Of a stretch of DNA of 64,000 nt, positions 58,201 through 64,000 are shown in pieces; positions within the stretch are counted from its first letter, which is position 1, and every line of letters starts with the position of its first letter. Location of the stretch: contig CM060687.1 in the NCBI GenBank assembly GCA_030686995.1, forward strand, positions 172,837,090 through 172,901,089, in the 5' to 3' direction. The position numbers and the translations under genes are program-made. The notes beneath the pieces were generated by a model. It searched no databases. It was not told the origin of the DNA and saw nothing but the letters and a program-made list of their open reading frames with translations. Source of the stretch: Artemisia argyi. Taxonomy: Eukaryota; Streptophyta; Magnoliopsida; Asterales; Asteraceae.

Positions 58201-58545
58201 TGCTGTTATGATGATATGCAGACTATCTCCAGTCCGTATGCAGTGTTCTTAACACTAATGAAATGAATTCGCACCTAAACCAATCCGGTTACGCGAATTT
58301 GAATACCCGTAAACTAAATTTACGATGAAATGAGTAATGCAAGTGAATAGTGAAAACTTTTCCGGAAATGAATAGTGTTCGGTGAATAGTAAATTTCCCA
58401 AAAGTTTCTCAGAATATCAAACTGACCTCGAAAACGATGAATAGTAAAATGATGAATAGTGTTTTGATGAATAGTGTTTGATGAATAGTGTTTTTCCAAA
58501 GTTCGGGAAATGACCTGAAATGACTTGAAATGGTGAGTTGTGACA
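55239..58545 (-). repeat. D 5' LTR (3307 bp)
   Basis: It has the same length as 50072-53378 and no difference in the stretches I compared, including the G8 run near 57700. The AGGAC target duplication follows at 58546. Confidence 0.93.
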
Positions 58546-58550
58546 AGGAC

Positions 58551-61053
58551 GTTAGTGGAAGCTGCTAGAACTATGTTGATTAATGCTCAATTACCAGATT
58601 ACTTGTGGGCGGAAGCTGTTTCAACTGCATGTTATACCCAAAACCGTTGCATGATCACTAAACGCCATCGCAAAACACCTTATCAAATTGTTCACAAAAG
58701 GAAACCGAACATCGACTACTTTCATGTATTTGGAGCACTTTGTTATCCGAAAAATGATCGTGATGATTTAGGTAAACTTAAAGTAAAGGCTGACATAGGA
58801 GTGTTCGTTGGATACTGTGAAAATTCTAAAGGTTTTCGGATATGGAATCGTCGAACAAGGGAAATTCAAGAAACCATTCACGCTAATTTTGATGAACTCA
58901 CACAAATGGCTTCTGAGCAACACAGCTTAGGACCCGAATTCAACCGTCTTAACTCTCCGGAATCTTCGGCTGAACCTTTGCCACTCAACCGCAAAGAATT
59001 GGAAACCTTGTTTGCTCCACTATTTGATGATACAATTGAATACCGTTCTACTGAGGTCTCACCTAATTCCGCTGCTCAACCTGAAAACATTCCAGTACCT
59101 GACTCACCTCAACAAACTACTACAAGTGTTGAGAGAAACGGTCCTCCAATTGCATCACCATCTACAGCAGAACAAACTGTTTCTAACTCCCACCATTCAG
59201 CTGAAGATCCCACACCTCAATCAGTTCCACAACCCGCAGAGCATGATCCTGATGCGTTCTTTAACCCGTTTGCACCGGCTCCTACCTTTCTTGATATAGC
59301 TGAGTCATCTACACGCAATTTGGATCCTGCTAACATGCGAGATACTTATCAACTACACCCTTCAACACACAAATGGACTCGAGACCATCCACTAGTTCAT
59401 ATTATTGGCCATCCAGATGCACCTGTTATGACAAGACAACGACTTCATACGGATGGAGAAACTTGTATCTATGCACTCACAGTTTCTCACGAAGAACCTA
59501 AGAACATTAAAGAAGCAATGACTTATGATAACTGGATTGAATCTATGCAAGAGGAATTTCAGCAATTCATAAGATTAGAAGTCTGGGAATTAGTTGAAAG
59601 ACCTGACGGAGTCTTTGTCATCGGGTTAAAATGGATTTGGAAGAATAAGCTTGATGCTGAAGGAACTGTCATACGTAACAAATCACGCCTGGTAGCGAAA
59701 GGATACTCTCAACTAGAAGGACTTGATTTTGCTGAATCCTTTGCTCCAGTGGCTAGACATGAAGCTGTTCGGATCTTTTTGGCCTATGCTGCACACAGGA
59801 ACATGGTTGTTTACCAAATGGATGTGAAAACCGCATTTCTTAATGGAGAACTCCGTGAAGAAGTATATGTGAGCCAACCAGACGGCTTCGTTGATCCTGA
59901 GCATCCTAACCACGTTTACCGACTCAAAAAGGCACTCTACGGACTCAAGCAAGCCCCACGGGCGTGGTATGACAAACTGTCCACTTTCTTGCTAGCCAAT
60001 AAATTTTCAAAAGGATCAGTGGACCCAACACTATTTACAAAAACCTACGGGGAGGACTTACTTGTTGTTCAAATATATGTTGGTGACATCATTTTTGCCT
60101 CAACAAAAAGAAGTTACTCTAATGATTTTGCAAAATTAATGAAAGATAATTTTGAAATGTCCATGATGGGTGAACTTTCGTTCTTTCTAGGACTACAAGT
60201 TCATCAATCACCCCGTGGAATTTTTATAAATCAGTCCAAATATGCTCTTGAAATTTTAAAGAAACATGGAATGATGACTAGTGATATTTATAATACACCA
60301 ATGGGCTATACCACAAAACTAGATGCTGATTTACATGGGACTCCTGTTGACCCTACCAAATACCGAAGTATGATTGGGTCACTCATGTATCTCACAGCTA
60401 GTAGACCTGATATAGTATTTGCTGTCTACATGTGTTCTCGCTATCAGTCCAAACCAACTGAAAAACACCTCAGTGAGGTCAAAAGAATCCTTCGATACAT
60501 AAAGGGAACCATTAACTTGGGAATCTGGTATCCGAAGGATTCTGGTTTTGAACTAATTGCTTTTTCAGATGCTGACCATGCAGGATGTTTAGACACACGC
60601 AAAAGTACATCTGGTGGATTACAATTTCTCGGAGACAAACTTGTGTCATGGCAATCAAAGAAGGAGGACTGCACATCACTGTCGTCAACAGAATCTGAAT
60701 ATGTAGCCATGTCTGCTTGTTGTGCTCAAGTCATTTGGATGAGATCACAACTTAAGGATTATGGCTACCTATTCAATAAGATTCCTATCTACTGTGATTC
60801 AAAGAGTGCAATTGCTATCTCCTGCAACACAGTACATCATTGCAAATCCAAACACATCAATCTCCGATATCACTTCATCAAAGAGCATGTGGAAAAGGGT
60901 ACCGTTGAACTTTATTTTGTTGGGACTGAGTACCAATTGGCGGACTTACTTACCAAATCCTTGGCATCATCAAGATTTGCTAGTCTAGTTCACCAAATTG
61001 GTATGCGATGTTTGACTCCAGATGATCTGGAAAAGTTTTTAAAACACAATTGA
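58551..61053 (+). pseudogene. Element C pol, part 2: integrase end, RT, RNase H
   Basis: The frame resumes after D at LVEAARTML and is open for over 830 codons. It carries the integrase tail, linker, RT ([26 protein letters not shown]) and RNase H ([32 protein letters not shown]). The RT active site is YVGD: the first catalytic Asp is Gly (GGT at 60082-60084). It ends TGA at 61051-61053. Confidence 0.92.
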
Positions 61054-61148
61054 TCGTCAAACATCAAAACTATCTTTGTAAATATTTTTTCAAAAACAAA
61101 ATACAAAAATAAAAAACCAATCAAAAACTCAAAAAGATTTTTGGTCTT

Positions 61149-61153
<5 letters not shown>

Positions 61154-61181
<28 letters not shown>

Positions 61182-61313
61182 TGCAAGTATAAACCACCTC
61201 TTTCAACACTATTTTATAAAATGTCTTCAATTATTTAAAACAAGTGTTGAGGGGGAGGAAAAGTAATTTTTCAAATTTCTCAAAAATATATTAACTTTTA
61301 TACTTGCATTTTA
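61154..61313 (+). other. Post-pol cassette of element C: encoded poly(A) plus nested inverted repeat
   Basis: A 28-nt A run (61154-61181) begins 100 nt after the pol stop. The 16-bp arms 61178-61193 and 61298-61313 are perfectly complementary. Inner arms 61203-61210 and 61243-61250 pair over 8 bp, directly followed by GGGGGAGG. The layout is as in A and B. Confidence 0.8.
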
Positions 61314-61687
61314 CCAAAAAATAAATACGGTTTATCAAAAGTGTTGATTCAAAAAAGTGTTTCGGGTTACTCTCCTTGACCAATATAATAAATTTTTCAG
61401 TATTGTTTGACTACGGTCTAAGGTCGAGGGGGAGTACCACAAGTTGTTCTTAACATGTCTTGGTGTAATTAACGAAAGTTAAATGAGTTAGTGAGTTTAG
61501 GCATTAAGAATAAATGTAAGATAAGGTTAAGGGACCAATTGTGTCATTACATAAACTTGTTTTACCATTGGTCAATACCGACCTTGACCTCGCATTTTCT
61601 TTACCTGCAAAAAGTAATAACTATTTCACCTACTTAATCTAACGACTCATAATCATTCGTCAAATTCGTGCATCAATCTTCGAATCT
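61314..61687 (+). promoter_or_regulatory. Putative ORF3 promoter/leader-exon region, element C
   Basis: This noncoding sequence includes a CGAGGGGGAG tract near 61423 and a block at 61529-61546 (AAGGGACCAATTGTGTCA) shared with A and B. It ends with CGAATCT before the GTAAGT donor. No ORF or definite TATA box is called. Confidence 0.4.
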
Positions 61688-62224
61688 GTAAGTGTAAACA
61701 TGTTTTGATCATGATTTCAAACAATGGTTTTAAATTTCATTACAATCCAACGGCTAGTTTTGTCATAATCTTTGAAAATCATCTTAGGGTTATGCGTAAA
61801 TTTAGAACCCAGAAATTGTTTATGTTATGGTTAAAATTGTTGTTGGGAAATGGTCTAAGGGTGATTATAAACATGTTCTCATACTCTAATTGTTCCCAGA
61901 AACATCAATTAATCGATTTGTGGATTAGTGTTCATACGATGGATTTGGGGGTTCTTGATTTTATGTGTTAGGATTGAAATTGGTAATGGGGATAATGTTC
62001 TTGTAGGCCTAGGATCATGTTGTTATGGTTTAATTGCTTCAGTAACATCTCTTGATCATGTATTAATGATTTAGGGTTCATATGCATGAGCAGTTATGAT
62101 CTAATGATTTTGTGGTCAATTCTTGTTATAACTTGGACCATATGATCCTTAAGTTGTTAGATACACTTGCCCTATGCCTATTCTTACCCAGATTCATGTT
62201 TGATTGTGTTTGTGATTATGTGTT

Positions 62225-62747
62225 CATGCGTTTCTACGCGTAACTCAGTTTATAGGCATGTCTACGCATATAATGTGCATATTAAGTGTGTGGGAATGTT
62301 TATTGATCAGTGGTTGTGTGTTTTACACTTTCAGGAATCAAACAAATTTAATTACGCAAGGTGATTTTCTGGAAAAAGCATGTTTACGCGCAAATTGTTC
62401 ATCCTACACGTAAGATTGAATCTTACGCGTAAGATTCGACACGTGGACAAACTTTGTCTTGGATAAGACAAAGTTTACGCTTAATGATAATTCTTACGCA
62501 TAAGTTTTGTTCTTAAGCTTAAGTCTTGAACTTATGCATAAGTCAAAATCTACGCGTAAGTTATATCTTATGTCTAAAATCTCATATCCTATGCATAAGA
62601 TTTTATCCTACGCGTAAGATTGAGCCTACGCATAAGATTTACCTTACGCGTAACATATATACTTACACGTAACTTTTGCTCTTACGCCTAATTTCACTTC
62701 CTACGCTTAAGTCAAGTTATGCGTAGTCTTATTCACTTACGCGTAAA
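62225..62747. repeat. TTACGCGTAA palindrome array in the element C ORF3 intron
   Basis: About 20 motif copies with irregular spacing occur here. In sense I count 6 ACGCGT, 3 ACGCAT, 1-2 ATGCGT and 2 ATGCAT cores, plus other variants such as ACACGT and ACGCCT. Confidence 0.85.
62449..62476 (+). repeat. 12-bp perfect hairpin with GGAT loop in the element C ORF3 intron
   Basis: AAACTTTGTCTT (62449-62460), loop GGAT, AAGACAAAGTTT (62465-62476). The matching hairpin in B (23263-23290) differs by a compensatory pair and one G-U/G-C exchange. Confidence 0.85.
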
Positions 62748-63003
62748 CTTGTCAAATTCATGAAATTTTTTCTAAGTGTTGGAAAATTTCCAAAGTGTAA
62801 CTTCTTGTAATGATTAACTCATGTTGTAACTTAATTGTCATACGTTTCTATCATGTGATAAAACATAAGTTTGTCATATATTAAAAGTTTTCACACACAC
62901 AAACACCCACTGATCAATGTATAATGTGCAAATGATGTAATCTTATGTCTGAGCTAACGCCGTAAACCATTGTCATGTTTGTGTTTGTTTATGATTAATT
63001 CAG

Positions 63004-64000
63004 ATGGCAAAACACAATGACGTTCCATACGGACCAGAACCCGAACCTAAGCTTTCATGGGAAGGGACATTCCCAGATGATTACACCAGGAAGATTGGAA
63101 AGAACAACCTCCGAATCAACTTCAACAAAATCACTTGCAACGAGTCCTCATGTATTGTTGCAGTAGATGCTCTTCTATATCACCCCAACAAGCTGTTGTT
63201 CACCAAGTCTGCCTCAGTATCCTACTTCTACACCCACCAGTTTTGGTATACACTCCAGCTAGATCTTGGGGAGGCTTCTTTCACCTGTATGCTTCATAAC
63301 CGTCAGGTCACTGTGGACATTGATTTACTTAGGAATGTTCTTGGGTTACCAGAACTCGGCCCTGATGAAGAATATGTTCAAGTACCCACCGAAGAAGAGC
63401 TGATAAAGTGGTTATGGGATATTGGCTATGACGAATCAGAAGAAGTTATTACAAGACATTCTAGGGTCAACATTAGGTATCTTCCACAACCATGGAGAAC
63501 CCTATACATTCTGATTGCCAAGTCCTTGTCTGGCAGAGATACTGGCCACGAACACCCAAAGCTCCAACACATCAAACTTTTCTGGGCAGTGGCTAATGTG
63601 AAGAAAGTTGATTATGCCAGCATTATCTGGGAAGACCTTGTGTGGCACATTCAACACAAGACAACCAACATTCCATTCGTTCGTTTCACGAAACTACTCA
63701 TCGAGAGCTTCCTTCGTGAATATGATGATATCCCACAGAGACTTGATGACAAAGATAAGAATACTTTCAGAAATGAAGATACTCTCAGAGTCATCAAGAG
63801 ACTTGACACCAGCACACGCAAGCAAGGAAAGAAACTTCCCGATTGTCTCTTGAATGCCAAAGTGAAGGCTTGCTCGAATTACAAGTATTACGAACAAGCT
63901 CTTAAGGATGACAAAGTTGGTTTCCTTGACGAAGTTGTTCTACCCTCCTGCATGCAAAAGAAGAGAAAGAAAGGTAGTAAGACTGGGAGCTCCAGCAGTT
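63004..64000 (+). CDS. Element C third ORF (ORF3), N-terminal part, runs off the window
   Basis: The ATG at 63004 (MAKHNDVPYGPEPEP) follows the CAG acceptor directly. I translated it to the window end and found no stop in 332 codons. It aligns with residues 1 to about 330 of the B protein, including THQFWYTLQLDLGE, PQPWRTLYILIAKSLSGR and HEHPKLQHIKLFW, then the basic linker (KQGKKLP, KKRKKGSK). The first domain looks intact while this element's gag and pol are broken. Function unknown. Confidence 0.9.
   Translation, partial: MAKHNDVPYGPEPEPKLSWEGTFPDDYTRKIGKNNLRINFNKITCNESSCIVAVDALLYHPNKLLFTKSASVSYFYTHQFWYTLQLDLGEASFTCMLHNRQVTVDIDLLRNVLGLPELGPDEEYVQVPTEEELIKWLWDIGYDESEEVITRHSRVNIRYLPQPWRTLYILIAKSLSGRDTGHEHPKLQHIKLFWAVANVKKVDYASIIWEDLVWHIQHKTTNIPFVRFTKLLIESFLREYDDIPQRLDDKDKNTFRNEDTLRVIKRLDTSTRKQGKKLPDCLLNAKVKACSNYKYYEQALKDDKVGFLDEVVLPSCMQKKRKKGSKTGSSSS

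Larger units (their letters stand above)
50072..58545 (-). mobile_element. D: 8.5-kb Tekay/chromovirus-derived, non-autonomous element in C integrase
   Basis: Two 3307-bp LTRs flank a 1860-bp internal region. AGGAC is duplicated perfectly (50067-50071, 58546-58550). On the minus strand the PBS TTGGCATCAGAGC follows the 5' LTR (55239-58545). The purine tract AGAGGGGAAGA precedes the 3' LTR (50072-53378), after the GACGAAGTTCCTTTTA phrase typical of Tekay-type elements. Only decayed pol traces remain. The LTRs look identical where compared, so insertion is recent. Confidence 0.92.
61688..63003 (+). other. Putative 5'-UTR intron of ORF3, element C
   Basis: GTAAGT at 61688-61693 and AATTCAG ending at 63003, directly before the ATG, define a 1316-nt intron. 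It is homologous to that of B at both ends. It contains the TTACGCGTAA array (62225-62747), a 20-bp perfect palindrome (62418-62437), a CACGTG box and the GGAT hairpin. Confidence 0.62.
38252..64000 (+). mobile_element. G3: Athila-like element with gag and ATHILA-type ORF but no pol, interrupted by C
   Basis: Its own sequence in the window is 38252-43354: a full LTR, a tRNA-Asp-like PBS, a gag pseudogene (39845-41315), about 700 bp of promoter/intron-like sequence, and an ATHILA-type ORF (42018-43322). Element C then begins. No protease, RT or integrase lies between the two ORFs. The remainder and the 3' LTR are expected beyond C, outside the window, so a pol further downstream cannot be excluded. 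Confidence 0.8.
43355..64000 (+). mobile_element. Element C: Sirevirus-like Ty1/copia, sister of B, 3' end outside window
   Basis: It starts with a 345-bp LTR inside G3, followed by PBS, leader, gag, pol, post-pol cassette, ORF3 intron and ORF3 in the same order as B. D interrupts pol at 50072-58545. Gag has one stop, pol has one stop before D, and the RT active site is altered. ORF3 is open to the window edge. The left flank TAATT (43350-43354) should be the target duplication. Confidence 0.93.

Overview
This window is plant nuclear heterochromatin made almost entirely of nested LTR retrotransposons. I see no host gene, rRNA, tRNA or CRISPR array. The gag, pol and third-ORF proteins resemble Sirevirus-type Ty1/copia proteins that are common in Asteraceae genomes (Tanacetum/Artemisia/lettuce-like). 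The LTR ends, primer-binding sites (tRNA-iMet-like and tRNA-Asp-like) and GC content also fit a eudicot. The family assignment comes from memory of protein families, not from a search.

Layout. Element A is a Sirevirus-like copia on the + strand, with its 5' part outside the window. It runs to 36192 and is interrupted twice. The first interruption is G1 (315-6968), a pol-less Athila-like Ty3 element. The second is B (15782-33847, minus strand), an 18-kb copia with identical 344-bp LTRs and a perfect TTATA target duplication. A itself sits in an old Athila-like fragment, G2 (36193-38251). G2's 3' LTR is cut by G3 (38252 onward), another Athila-like element with gag and an ATHILA-type ORF but no pol. 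G3 is interrupted by C (43355 to beyond the window, + strand), a sister of B. C's integrase gene is split by D (50072-58545, minus strand), a Tekay/chromovirus-derived element with 3307-bp LTRs and only decayed traces of pol.

Gene organisation. B and C read LTR - tRNA-iMet PBS - long leader - gag - (+1 overlap) pol - encoded poly(A) tract with a nested inverted repeat - leader exon - intron - third ORF (ORF3) - inverted-repeat-rich 3' region - PPT - LTR. ORF3 is intact only in B (1435 aa), is open to the window edge in C (from 63004), and is a multiply broken pseudogene in A. It has no visible signal peptide or membrane segment, so I avoid calling it an envelope.

Main observation. All three copia copies carry a canonical GTAAGT donor after pol and a CAG acceptor at or just before the ORF3 ATG, about 1.3-1.4 kb apart. 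The intervening sequence is packed with short CpG-centred palindromes: TTACGCGTAA in B and C, TTTCGAAA in A. The same TTACGCGTAA code fills the gag leader of B and C. The unrelated Athila-like G3 shows the same layout with its own palindrome (TGACGNCGTCA). That palindrome is arrayed in its LTR promoter, repeated as a pair just upstream of an ORF3 leader exon, and present again in a 432-nt ORF3 leader intron. Within the B and C introns a 12-bp stem with an invariant GGAT loop shows a compensatory base-pair change. The third ORFs of two retrotransposon superfamilies therefore appear to be separately controlled, spliced transcription units, marked by an element-specific palindromic code.
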